DNA of 64,000 nt from Anaerocolumna jejuensis DSM 15929 (GTDB taxonomy: Bacteria; Bacillota; Clostridia; Lachnospirales; Lachnospiraceae): positions 186,001-250,000 of the forward strand of contig NZ_FRAC01000010.1 in NCBI RefSeq assembly GCF_900142215.1, read 5' to 3'. The position numbers and the translations under genes are program-made. This document shows positions 35,039 through 43,463 of the stretch, in pieces. Positions within the stretch are counted from its first letter, which is position 1. Every line of letters starts with the position of its first letter. The notes under the pieces are model-generated. The model was not told the origin of the DNA. It searched no databases and worked only from the letters and a program-made list of their open reading frames with translations.

Positions 35039-36460
35039 ATGGAAAAAATTGAAATCATGCGGAGCATGCTTGAAAATAATCCGGAAAACGGGCTTGCCTG
35101 GTACCTGCTGGGAGCAGAATATGTGGAAACAGGTAATGAGAGCGAAGCCTTATATGCATTTTCCCAGGCACTGAATTATTGCGGTCAGGAATTTAAGACG
35201 CAGATCTATGAACAGCTTGCAAGACTTACAGATAAGAAAGAAGCAATAAGCAAAGAGAGCTTGAATAATGGAAGTCACGATAAAATCCCTGGCAATGAAA
35301 AAAATACTGAAAATAGGGCAGTAGAAAAAAATACAGGGAACCAGGGAGAATACGAAAGTATTTTAGAGGACGCTTCTGAGGAGTATGATGATTTGGAAGA
35401 AGATTACGAATCGGATAATTCGGATGAAGGCTGCGAATCAGATGATTTGAATGAAGATTATGATTCGGATGAAGACTATGAATCGGATGATTCCGGTGTT
35501 AACTATGGCACCGGAGACGATAAGATCATAAGGCTGAGTGTGGTCGAAGGCGGCAAAAGCAGAGAAGACAGTTTTGCAGCTGCACAAAAGAGGAGCCCTG
35601 TCACTTTTGATAACGTAGGTGGTTATGAAGACCTGAAAGACGTTATTCGGATGAAGATTATTAAACCCTTTAGCAGTCAGGGATTGTTCAGCAGATATAA
35701 GAAAAAAAGCGGCGGAGGAATTCTTATGTTTGGACCTCCGGGCTGCGGGAAGACTTACATAGCCAAAGCCACGGCGGGTGAATGTCAAGCCGGTTTTCTG
35801 GCAGTTCATATTACGGATATTCTGGATCCTTACCTGGGTGTGAGTTCCCAGAATGTAAAAGATATATTTGCCAAAGCCCGAACGATGAGACCTTGTGTTC
35901 TGTTCTTTGATGAGATAGATACCATTGGTTTTAACCGGTCGAAACTGGCATCGGAGCATATGCGCCCAATCATTGATCAGCTGCTGACCGAGATTGAAGG
36001 AATTGATTCCGATACCCGGAATATGCTGATAATCGGGGCAACGAATATGCCCTGGGATGTGGACCCCGCCTTTAAACGTCCGGGAAGATTCGACAAGGTG
36101 ATATTTGTTCCGCCGCCGGATAAAAAGGCAAGGATTGCAATTCTGGAATTGAAAATGGCAGACCGGCCTCAGGAAAAGCAGATAGATTACAATTCCATTG
36201 CGGAGAAGACGGAGCTGTATTCAGGCGCCGATTTGGAAAATGTTGTTGAAACAGCAACTGAAAATGTTTTGTCCGAAATCTTGAAAACGGGGGTAGAAAG
36301 ACCTGTCAGTACCAAAGATTTATTAAAAGCAGTGGACTCTACCAGACCTTCAACCATAGAATGGCTTAAAACTATTAAAAATTTTGTTAAATACTCCAAC
36401 CAGACCGGTATATACAATGAGGTTGAGAGTTATCTTTCAAAAAGAGGCCGCTATCTGTAA
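35039..36460 (+). CDS. TPR-AAA+ ATPase (classical AAA, FtsH/Cdc48-like)
   Basis: A 473-aa ATPase. Residues 1-65 form TPR-like helices (NPENGLAWYLLGAEYVETGN). Residues about 110-155 are a strongly acidic linker with repeated DYESD/EDY motifs. The AAA core begins near 190 (VTFDNVGGYEDLKDVI). Walker A is GPPGCGKT (232-239), Walker B LFFDEID (288-294), and sensor and finger motifs are GATNMP and RPGRFDKV. No protease or second ATPase domain is present. The VGGYEDLK signature is of classical AAA unfoldases, so it probably remodels or extracts proteins presented by the two membrane-bound TPR partners (inference). Confidence 0.88.
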   Translation: MEKIEIMRSMLENNPENGLAWYLLGAEYVETGNESEALYAFSQALNYCGQEFKTQIYEQLARLTDKKEAISKESLNNGSHDKIPGNEKNTENRAVEKNTGNQGEYESILEDASEEYDDLEEDYESDNSDEGCESDDLNEDYDSDEDYESDDSGVNYGTGDDKIIRLSVVEGGKSREDSFAAAQKRSPVTFDNVGGYEDLKDVIRMKIIKPFSSQGLFSRYKKKSGGGILMFGPPGCGKTYIAKATAGECQAGFLAVHITDILDPYLGVSSQNVKDIFAKARTMRPCVLFFDEIDTIGFNRSKLASEHMRPIIDQLLTEIEGIDSDTRNMLIIGATNMPWDVDPAFKRPGRFDKVIFVPPPDKKARIAILELKMADRPQEKQIDYNSIAEKTELYSGADLENVVETATENVLSEILKTGVERPVSTKDLLKAVDSTRPSTIEWLKTIKNFVKYSNQTGIYNEVESYLSKRGRYL

Positions 36461-36476
36461 GGTACAGGCCTTACAG
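36455..36476. other. Hairpin between convergent ATPase and WYL genes
   Basis: Perfect arms CTGTAAGG (36455-36462) and CCTTACAG (36469-36476) span the ATPase stop codon. There is no T run, so termination strength is doubtful. Confidence 0.45.
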
Positions 36477-36488
36477 AAGAGTTGAAAT

Positions 36489-37424
36489 TTAATTGTAAAG
36501 CTGTCCTAAGCTTTCAACTATTTCTTTTATACGTTCATATAAGCTTTCAGGCTCTATAATTTTAACTGTCGTGGGATTTTTCAGTGCAAGTTCCAGGATG
36601 GAATCTTCGGATTCCGTGTATATATCGACCAGCAGTAAATCACCGTCCTTTAGAATCTGCCGGTTCTCCATATAATCATTATGTTTTATGACCTCATAGA
36701 AGCATCGGTCAACCTGCAGTTGATAGTGCTGAGCAGCTCGATTTGTATTTTCATCTGCTTCCCAGTCAGCCGGATAACTGCAGGTATTCTCAAGGAGTTC
36801 TATCCTTTGAATCCGGTCAAGCCGAAAGGTCCTCTTACCTTCCCGAAGATGACAGTAGCCGGTCACATACCAGCCGCCTTCATCAAAGATAAAACGGTAA
36901 GGTGATACGGTTCTTTCCGTAACCGTATTTTTAAGGGGAGTATAGTACCAGATTTTTATCCGTTTCTCCTCCTCCAGACTTTGTATAAGGGTTTCCAGAA
37001 TATTTCCAATATATCCTTCCGGATTAATCCGGTTAATACAAACCTCAAATTTATCCAGAAATCTTTTTATTTTTAGCCTGCTGTCTTTTGTAACGGCATT
37101 TAACAGTTTCATTCGCAGCATGTCATAGCTCCCATAGAGCTGGGGGATTTTTATTTCCTTACCCAGTTTTAGCAATAGCATGAAATTTATTATTTCATCC
37201 TCGGACAACCGGATGGAAGGCAGAAAATATCCCGGGTCTATTTCGTAGCCTCCCTGCCGCCCTTCACAGGCCATGACAGGAACTTTTATCTGGCTGAGGG
37301 CATCAATATCTCTGTAGACGGTTCGTTCACTTACCTCCAGATGCCCGGCAATATCCCTGGCAGTAAGTTTACCCTTTTCATGGAGCAGATATATTATGGC
37401 AGTCATGCGTTCTAACTTCTTCAC
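36489..37424 (-). CDS. YafY-type regulator (HTH_11 + WYL domain)
   Basis: DNA-binding regulator. The N-terminal winged helix (LTARDIAGHLEVSERTVYRDIDALS) is followed by a WYL ligand-sensing domain (KIWYYTPLKNTVTERTVSPYRF and GWYVTGYCHLREGKRTFRLDRI). Length 311 aa is standard. The start is GTG at 37424 after GAGAGG; ATG 37406 is an alternative. The WYL family often senses nucleotides or DNA-damage signals, but no ligand can be named here. It is convergent with the ATPase operon and codirectional with two MBL-fold genes. Confidence 0.88.
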   Translation of the reverse strand: MKKLERMTAIIYLLHEKGKLTARDIAGHLEVSERTVYRDIDALSQIKVPVMACEGRQGGYEIDPGYFLPSIRLSEDEIINFMLLLKLGKEIKIPQLYGSYDMLRMKLLNAVTKDSRLKIKRFLDKFEVCINRINPEGYIGNILETLIQSLEEEKRIKIWYYTPLKNTVTERTVSPYRFIFDEGGWYVTGYCHLREGKRTFRLDRIQRIELLENTCSYPADWEADENTNRAAQHYQLQVDRCFYEVIKHNDYMENRQILKDGDLLLVDIYTESEDSILELALKNPTTVKIIEPESLYERIKEIVESLGQLYN

Positions 37425-37443
37425 GTGTTTATGACCTCTCAGT

Positions 37444-38109
37444 TTAAGAAGGATGGGAGTTGTCAGTCTGCATCCTGTGTAATACAGTTTCCAGGGCGTC
37501 TTTTGCCAATACGGTATTATGCCCGGAAATGCAGGTATCGAAATCCAGTTTAAGATAACTTTTAATGGTATCTATATAAATATCTTTTTCACAATAAATA
37601 CTTGGAATAATGTCCTCCACAGTATCACCTATATTGTCACCAAGCATTAATACAGCATCCTCTTCATCCATAATACTGATAGAATCTGGTGTATGACCAG
37701 GTGAATGGAATAATTTGATTTTGTCTTCCGCAAAATACAGTTCATTCTCAAATACCAGATCAGGAAGATGCATTTTAACTTCGCCGCGGCAATAAGAATG
37801 ATTTTTTGCAAGCATACTATCCCAATTTGCTATAATCTGTTCCCGGCATAATTTATGGGATATCAGCAAACAACCGTTAAATGCGGAATTGCCCCAAATA
37901 TGGTCCCAGTGATGATGGGTGATTATTACAATCGTCTCTTTACCTGTTTCTTTCACATATTCCATAACAGGCTTTATGGTATCGGAGCCTAATCCGGTAT
38001 CAATAATGTAATTATAGCGTCTTCCTTTTATGAAGTAAATATTGAAATCCCACCCTGTATCAGAGAAGGTAAATAAAATACCTCTGTTTTTAACTTTTCT
38101 TATTTGCAT
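37444..38109 (-). CDS. MBL-fold metallo-hydrolase
   Basis: A 221-aa metallo-beta-lactamase-fold enzyme with the metal motif HHHWDHIWG near residue 80, a downstream His (FHSPGHTPDS), Asp (MLGDNIGD) and a final His (ISGHNTVL). This is the glyoxalase II-like branch; the substrate is unknown. The start has AGGGAGA upstream. It ends 19 bp before the WYL gene start and may be cotranscribed with it. Confidence 0.88.
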   Translation of the reverse strand: MQIRKVKNRGILFTFSDTGWDFNIYFIKGRRYNYIIDTGLGSDTIKPVMEYVKETGKETIVIITHHHWDHIWGNSAFNGCLLISHKLCREQIIANWDSMLAKNHSYCRGEVKMHLPDLVFENELYFAEDKIKLFHSPGHTPDSISIMDEEDAVLMLGDNIGDTVEDIIPSIYCEKDIYIDTIKSYLKLDFDTCISGHNTVLAKDALETVLHRMQTDNSHPS

Positions 38110-38129
38110 TTCGTATTCTCCCTAATTTA

Positions 38130-38240
38130 TTCTGGTATGTCCTGTACGAATGAAACAGGCTCTGTTACGCCTGTACGAACCCTTTTATCCCTATAGGTTC
38201 CGGTATATCCATCTAATGAAATAGACGCTGTTACATCTGT
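38130..38240. repeat. Pair of imperfect direct repeats between two MBL-fold genes
   Basis: A 45-bp unit (38130-38174) and a 43-bp unit (38198-38240) share TTCyGGTATrTCC, AATGAAAyAG and CTGTTAC. The second overlaps the last codons of the neighbouring MBL gene, so the first may be a decayed duplicate of that gene end. Confidence 0.5.
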
Positions 38241-39013
38241 GCCCTCTGCTCCTCACAAAAACCCAGTATCAGATTATGCCAGCGTGGATTAAATTCGATG
38301 GGGAAAAGGTCCTTAATGCTGTCATATTCCACATTGCTATTGCATTCAGGTATTAATTTAAGGTAAGCAATCCTTCCGTCTATTTCTGTCTCCCTATTTT
38401 TTAGTTTATTTATTTCAAAAGAAAAATGAGACCCCAGAAAATACTTGTCCAAATGCCCTTTTAGCTGCTCAAGGGTTCTTATGTGTTCATTGATGCTCAT
38501 GTAGGGTAAGGGCAGCATTGCCTTATTCATCGTATCAAAGAGTAAATTGTCGCCTACATGCACGTAGCTGTCATCAATTATTGTATGTACGCTGCAATAG
38601 GAATGCCCAGGTGCTTTCTCAAACCGGATGTTATGTCCGCCATAACGAAATTCATAGTTGTCACAAAATACCGAAGGGTAAATATCACTGTCATGAAGAA
38701 AATCATCGGGATATTCAATCGCAAGTGTTCTTTTAAATTCACTTGAACCAAGCACAGTAATGTTATTTACAGATTTTTTTAAAGCTTTAAGCCCTGAAAA
38801 ATGGTCTTCATGATAATGGGTAATAATAACTTTATCAATAATCAAGGATTTTTCATAAAAATAAGCCTTCAATTGTTCCATTTCCGCTTCATAGCCTGTA
38901 TCAATCAATAAAACCCGGTTATTCTCCGTAATGAAATAGATTACCTGTTTCGAGTGGGTACTGCTTTCGTAATCCGCTTCATACAGGTTTCCGTATATAT
39001 GTCTGATAGTCAT
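38231..39013 (-). CDS. MBL-fold metallo-hydrolase
   Basis: A 260-aa metallo-beta-lactamase-fold protein. The metal motif THYHEDHFSGL is near residue 82, with a later His in APGHSYCSVH, Asp in VGDNLL and His in LGSHFSFE. It is only distantly similar to the neighbouring MBL protein, so this is not a fresh tandem copy. GGAGG precedes the start. The substrate cannot be inferred; the pair may detoxify small thioesters or similar compounds. Confidence 0.88.
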   Translation of the reverse strand: MTIRHIYGNLYEADYESSTHSKQVIYFITENNRVLLIDTGYEAEMEQLKAYFYEKSLIIDKVIITHYHEDHFSGLKALKKSVNNITVLGSSEFKRTLAIEYPDDFLHDSDIYPSVFCDNYEFRYGGHNIRFEKAPGHSYCSVHTIIDDSYVHVGDNLLFDTMNKAMLPLPYMSINEHIRTLEQLKGHLDKYFLGSHFSFEINKLKNRETEIDGRIAYLKLIPECNSNVEYDSIKDLFPIEFNPRWHNLILGFCEEQRAQM

Positions 39014-39438
39014 GTAAAACCTCCATTTGTTTTGATACCATTGTAAAGCAGGAAAGCTGACATATACCTGTCAGTGTTCTTAATTATTTTAAATTAGTGA
39101 GTTTTACTGTATAGTGCCATTGCTTGCAGTGGAAAAATAGAATAAGATTATTCTTGTATCTCTCAGGATAACAATATGAGGTACAGGATAATCTCAGCCA
39201 GCTTTTATCTATGTATACTTAACTTGGGTTCAAAAGCTAATCTCAGCTTTCCGATGTATATTTGGGGTATAAAAATGCAACGAAGCGACTTTCACGGAGC
39301 TGAGTGTATTTTTATACCCCAAATATACATTCAATAAACATGACCTACTGACACCCGAATTAAAATAATAAATAAATTTTAATTATATGAAAAATATTGA
39401 AGCCGTCAATTGTATTATAAGTGAAAGGAGTTGAAGGG
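39014..39438. other. Intergenic region holding MITE copy A
   Basis: A 425-bp divergent gap between the MBL and sigma-factor genes. Its centre is the palindromic element at 39223-39359. I see no confident promoter; the sequence CCGTC near 39397 could be part of an ECF-type -10 but is not convincing. Confidence 0.5.
39223..39359. mobile_element. MITE-like palindromic element, copy A
   Basis: About 137 bp. The core is an inverted repeat, ATTTGGGGTATAAAAAT against ATTTTTATACCCCAAAT, around a 37-nt GC-richer centre. The outer end on the right reads GACACCCGAA; the left end is degenerate. It matches the element at 46773-46915 in reverse orientation over nearly its whole core. No coding capacity. 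Confidence 0.8.
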
Positions 39439-39927
39439 ATGGAGAATTCATTTGGTACCGATGAATTTATACAGCATGTTTTAGATAAATACTCAAAAAT
39501 GTTAATTAAGATTGCCTTTACCTATGTGAAAAATATGGCAGATGCGGAAGATATAGCACAGGATGCCTTTGTGAGCCTGATTCGGAAGGGCAGCGGCTTT
39601 GACAGTGAAGAGCATGAGAAAGCCTGGCTTATACGGGTTACCATAAATAACTGTAAAAATCATTTAAAATCCTCCTGGAGTAAACGGAGGGTTCCCCTGG
39701 AAGAGGATATCAGCTATATGCAGGAAGAGGAAAGTGAAGTACTTATCACTGTTCTAAAGCTGCCTCCCAAATACCGGAATGTCATTCATTTATATTATTA
39801 CGAGGAGTACTCTATCAATGAAATAGCGGAAATATTGCATAAAAAGCCGGCAACCATAGGAACCTGGCTGTCAAGAGGACGTAACCTGCTGAAATCGGAA
39901 TTGACCGGAGGTTTTGAATATGAATAA
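39439..39927 (+). CDS. ECF-type RNA polymerase sigma factor
   Basis: A 162-aa sigma-70 family factor. Region 2 (FTYVKNMADAEDIAQDAFVSLIRKG) recognises the -10 and region 4 (LPPKYRNVIHLYYYEEYSINEIAEILHKKPATIGTWLSRGR) the -35. ATG 39439 follows AAAGGAG by 8 nt; a GTG at 39421 precedes the ribosome site. Its last 8 nt overlap the next gene, a membrane protein that is probably its anti-sigma factor. The inducing signal is unknown. Confidence 0.92.
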   Translation: MENSFGTDEFIQHVLDKYSKMLIKIAFTYVKNMADAEDIAQDAFVSLIRKGSGFDSEEHEKAWLIRVTINNCKNHLKSSWSKRRVPLEEDISYMQEEESEVLITVLKLPPKYRNVIHLYYYEEYSINEIAEILHKKPATIGTWLSRGRNLLKSELTGGFEYE

Positions 39928-41302
39928 AGATGATTATGTGAAAGCAATGAATGAACTGAAAATATCAGAAGATTTTAAGGATAGAACAGCTATGAAAATG
40001 AAAGAAGCAAGAATGGGGAGTACAGGAAAGAACACCGCTGTTTACAGAAGACTGGCAGTAACTGCCGCCGGTTTGGTTATTCTTGTTACAGCAGGTGCCA
40101 TGGTTCTTCAATTGCCGGGAAACGAGCTCCCGGAAAAAGGGAACAATACTTTTAAGGTGGAAGGCAGTCTGGATACGGGAGTAAAGGAGGCAAAAGGAAT
40201 TACTATTCCAACTGTTGAAATTCCGGAAGCCAATAATTCCGGTGCCGCCGTCAGGATGCGTCCCCTCTTTGTTTACAAGGGACATATATATATACAAAGC
40301 AGTACAGCCTTTGAAGCTTCGGAGAGCGGGGCTTTGAAGAATGATGAGGTTTTAGCCTTAAGAGGTGATTATCTGGGAAAAACCAAAGGCAGTATCGATG
40401 AATGGAGCAGCCAGAAGGATTATGAAAAGGAATTTGCATCAACCATTGGGGAAGGAAAGGTATATACTATAAAGGGATATGACAGCAGCCACAGATTAAT
40501 GGTCTATAATGAGTACCAGGACGGCGGAGTCAGCTGTGAGCTGTATGACAGTTTCGGAGGTATGACAATAATGAGCGGTGAAGATTATTTTAAGCTGTTG
40601 AACTTAAAGGGCAATGTTGCTTCTTATCAGTGGGAGAGCTACACCAGCTGGAATAACGGCATGAAGGAAGTGCAGGACGGAAAGGCCGGAGATGCCCTGG
40701 AGGCTTTCTTAGACAGCCTGTACACAGCTGTTCCCATTGGGGACAACACGGATATGATGACGGAAAATACGGAATTTGACAGCCAGAAATTTGTGGATAT
40801 CAAAACAAAAGATAAGCTGATAACGACCCTGCGTTTGTTTAAAGGCGGTTATGTGTACGATTCTCAGGCCGGCTTCTTTAAAGTGGATGACCAGGCTTTT
40901 CAAAACTTCTGGGATACCATGCCGGTAACAGAGCCCTCTGCCGGAGCCGGTTCCAATGAAGATACCGGAGTAAGTGCTTCGCTGGATTTTACCTTAACAA
41001 AAGCCTCCCTGCCGGTGGGGACCAAAGAGCTGAAGGCATTGATTAAAAACAACGGCAGCGAGGATATCTTCTATGGCGCCGATTACAGCATTGAAAAATT
41101 AAAGGGAGGGGACTGGAAGGTGGTACCGGGTATCGCCGATATGGCATTTATTGAAATCGCCTATTCGGCAGCACCAGGAACGGAGCAGGAATTTACAGTG
41201 GATTTAAGCCGTCTTAAGCCTTCCCTGAAGGCAGGCAGCTACCGCCTGGTTAAAAATATCAACGGACAGACCTTTTATGCAGAATTTGAGATGAAGAAAT
41301 AA
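39920..41302 (+). CDS. Membrane protein, probable anti-sigma factor with Ig-like domain
   Basis: A 460-aa protein with a short cytoplasmic N-terminus (about 1-42), one TM helix (LAVTAAGLVILVTAGAMVL) and a large extracellular part. The last 110 residues (LDFTLTKASLPVGTKELK onward) resemble the Big_14 bacterial Ig-like domain. Translation overlaps the sigma gene (GGAGG at 39907-39911, ATG 39920), the standard layout for a sigma/anti-sigma pair. It has no zinc anti-sigma motif, so the binding mode is unclear. The middle region (about 90-320) has no recognised domain and may sense envelope conditions. Confidence 0.75.
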   Translation: MNKDDYVKAMNELKISEDFKDRTAMKMKEARMGSTGKNTAVYRRLAVTAAGLVILVTAGAMVLQLPGNELPEKGNNTFKVEGSLDTGVKEAKGITIPTVEIPEANNSGAAVRMRPLFVYKGHIYIQSSTAFEASESGALKNDEVLALRGDYLGKTKGSIDEWSSQKDYEKEFASTIGEGKVYTIKGYDSSHRLMVYNEYQDGGVSCELYDSFGGMTIMSGEDYFKLLNLKGNVASYQWESYTSWNNGMKEVQDGKAGDALEAFLDSLYTAVPIGDNTDMMTENTEFDSQKFVDIKTKDKLITTLRLFKGGYVYDSQAGFFKVDDQAFQNFWDTMPVTEPSAGAGSNEDTGVSASLDFTLTKASLPVGTKELKALIKNNGSEDIFYGADYSIEKLKGGDWKVVPGIADMAFIEIAYSAAPGTEQEFTVDLSRLKPSLKAGSYRLVKNINGQTFYAEFEMKK

Positions 41303-41408
41303 ATAGAATGCATGCATAAGATGGGTCAAGATGCTGAAGTAACCAAAATGAAATATACAAAAGTACAAAAAACATGATATTTCGAAACATGAATAAATTT
41401 TAATAAAT

Positions 41409-41490
41409 AAAAACCATGCATGTCAGGGATTCACATCCAAAGCTTGAACTGCTTCCCGTCAAGTAGACAGTTCACTTATGCATGGTTTTT
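41409..41490. terminator. Compound hairpin between convergent genes
   Basis: Outer arms AAAAACCATGCAT (41409-41421) and ATGCATGGTTTTT (41478-41490) enclose an inner stem TGAACTG/CAGTTCA. A- and T-runs on both sides make it a bidirectional terminator. The inner sequence GTCTACTTGACGGG (minus strand) resembles ends of IS3-type elements as I recall them, so it may be a remnant. Confidence 0.65.
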
Positions 41491-41580
41491 AATTATTTAT
41501 ATTCTGTTTTTTATTATGCCATAGACTTTAATTAACGAATTAACGAACCGATAGGGAAAGACAGCAGCCCGTTGTTTTAA

Positions 41581-42681
41581 TCAGAGAAGCATGCCTGTCA
41601 CAGGATAGGCTTCCATAGGCTTTTCCCTTTCGAATTTTGAAACCAGATTCACTGCGGCACGGTTCCTGCTGCTGGTTTCAAAGGCTGACATGGCCTCCAG
41701 TACATGAAGTGTCTGAGGGTAACCGGCTCTTGGAGTACGGCCGGTTTCAATGGCCTTTGCCATGTCGGCAAGACCCAGGCCCCGGCTGTTTTCCCCATAG
41801 TCAAACATAAGAGGGAGCTCCCTGTATTCCTTTTCTTCCTGTCGCAGAAGATAAATGGGGCCTCCGAAGGTATTGGGGTCCGGTACCAGAAGAGTTCCTT
41901 CAGAGCCGTATATTTCGAATCTGGCCTGGCTGTTTGAATGGACATCAAAGGTAGTAAAGAGGGTTCCGACTGCACCGCTGTCAAATTCCAGGATGCCGGT
42001 AGTATAGGTAGGAACCTCGACCTGAATGACTTCTCCCGCCTTTGGCTTGCTGGTTATAACGCGCTGTTCAAAGGAGGTTCTTGCAACGCCGGTTACGGAA
42101 TGGATTCCGCCCAGAAGGTTTGTCAATGCTGTCAGATAATAAGGTCCCATGTCCATCATAGGTCCGCCGCCGTGTTTGTAATAGAATTCAGGATCCGGAT
42201 GCCAGCTTTCATGGCCGCGGCATATCATAAAGGCGGCCGCGCCGATGGGCCTTCCGATAAAGCCGCTGTCAATAAGCCTTCTGCAGGTCTGGATTCCGGC
42301 TCCCAGAAAAGTATCCGGTGCTCCTCCCAAAAAGAGGTTGTTTTCCTTCGCCAGCTTTACCAGCTCAAGGCCTTCTTCAAGAGTGGCAGCCAGTGGTTTT
42401 TCAGAATAGACATGCTTGCCGGCCTTTAGCGCTTCACTGGAAACAAGAAAATGCTCATAAGGGCGGGTCAGGTTCAGCACGATATCAATCTCCTCATCGG
42501 CAAATAATTCGTGCATGGTATCATAGATTTTGGGGATGTGGTATTCAGCACTTGCCTTTTCCGCTTTTTCCTTCACCAGGTCGCAAAGGGCAACAAGCTC
42601 AACCTCTTTAAACAGCTGAGTAAGGTTTTTTAAGTAGATGCCGCTGATATCGCCGACTCCTACCATTCCGATTTTTATCAT
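41581..42681 (-). CDS. Gfo/Idh/MocA-family oxidoreductase
   Basis: NAD(P)-dependent sugar or polyol dehydrogenase. The N-terminal Rossmann fold has GVGDISGIYLKNL, and EKP occurs in HVYSEKPLAATLEEG. The C-terminal alpha/beta domain carries GGGPMMDMGPYYLTAL with the conserved Asp. Length 366 aa is typical. It is third in a minus-strand unit with a ThuA-like protein and another family member; GAGGAGG gives a firm start. Confidence 0.9.
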   Translation of the reverse strand: MIKIGMVGVGDISGIYLKNLTQLFKEVELVALCDLVKEKAEKASAEYHIPKIYDTMHELFADEEIDIVLNLTRPYEHFLVSSEALKAGKHVYSEKPLAATLEEGLELVKLAKENNLFLGGAPDTFLGAGIQTCRRLIDSGFIGRPIGAAAFMICRGHESWHPDPEFYYKHGGGPMMDMGPYYLTALTNLLGGIHSVTGVARTSFEQRVITSKPKAGEVIQVEVPTYTTGILEFDSGAVGTLFTTFDVHSNSQARFEIYGSEGTLLVPDPNTFGGPIYLLRQEEKEYRELPLMFDYGENSRGLGLADMAKAIETGRTPRAGYPQTLHVLEAMSAFETSSRNRAAVNLVSKFEREKPMEAYPVTGMLL

Positions 42682-42695
42682 AACAGGTTCCTCCT

Positions 42696-43418
42696 CTAAT
42701 ACATTTTTGCGGAATTGATAAAACGTTCTGTTGTAAGCTTGTGGTCCAGGGCATATTGCTTGCCCTCTCCGGCCCAGAGCATGCCGCGCTCCATAATGAG
42801 CTGGGCTTCCGGTGAACGGTCAAATACATCATCATGGTGTCCGAGGGAGGTATAAAATACCCTTCCGTTCCCCCAGTATTTCGTCCAGGCCACCGGCATA
42901 TCCACCGGCTTGTTGGAGATGTGATAATAGTTAACGGATGGAAATCGTGTGGTTGCCAGAACTTCGATAGCCGGGTCCACATGGAGGTAATAGTGCTCGC
43001 TGCATACGGGAAAATCTGCAATCCCTTCGGTGATGGGGCTGGAGCCGTGGCAGATGTTTACGGTATATTCAATGCCGTCACCTCCCGGGTGGCTGATCCA
43101 CTGGCCGCCGGTTATGAACTGCCACTCCGTATTTTGACGGAAGGAATCGCACATGCCGCCGTGGCAGCCTGCAAGCCCTACTCCGATACCAAGGGCCTCG
43201 GACAGATTTACTACATATTGATGGTCGATTTCCCCCATAGTCCAGCAGGATACTATCAAATCCAGCTCCTTTAACTTATCTGCATCGGCAAGGCAATCCA
43301 GATTGTCTTCAATGCGGACCTCATAATCATGTTTCTGCAGGAGGCCTGCGAACCGTCTGGAGGTCTGTACGGGCTCATGTCCGTCCCAGCCTCCCTGAAA
43401 TATCAGCGCTTTTTTCAT
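42696..43418 (-). CDS. ThuA-like domain protein
   Basis: A 240-aa class-I-amidotransferase-like fold of the ThuA (trehalose utilisation) family, with ALIFQGGWDGHEPVQTSRRF at the start, GLAGCHGGMCDSFR in the middle and VFYTSLGHHDDVF near the end. ThuA proteins accompany sugar dehydrogenases of the Gfo/Idh/MocA type, as here on both sides. ATG 43418 follows GGAGAGG; the frame extends to 43451 without support. The exact reaction is not established for the family. Confidence 0.87.
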   Translation of the reverse strand: MKKALIFQGGWDGHEPVQTSRRFAGLLQKHDYEVRIEDNLDCLADADKLKELDLIVSCWTMGEIDHQYVVNLSEALGIGVGLAGCHGGMCDSFRQNTEWQFITGGQWISHPGGDGIEYTVNICHGSSPITEGIADFPVCSEHYYLHVDPAIEVLATTRFPSVNYYHISNKPVDMPVAWTKYWGNGRVFYTSLGHHDDVFDRSPEAQLIMERGMLWAGEGKQYALDHKLTTERFINSAKMY

Positions 43419-43463
43419 GATTTCCTCTCCTTCCGCCGCTTCCTGCGGCATATAATTTTTATT

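Noticed and set aside
39380..39420. Possible ECF autoregulatory promoter (CCGTC near 39397)
   Set aside because: No matching AAC-type -35 at the proper distance; too weak to annotate.
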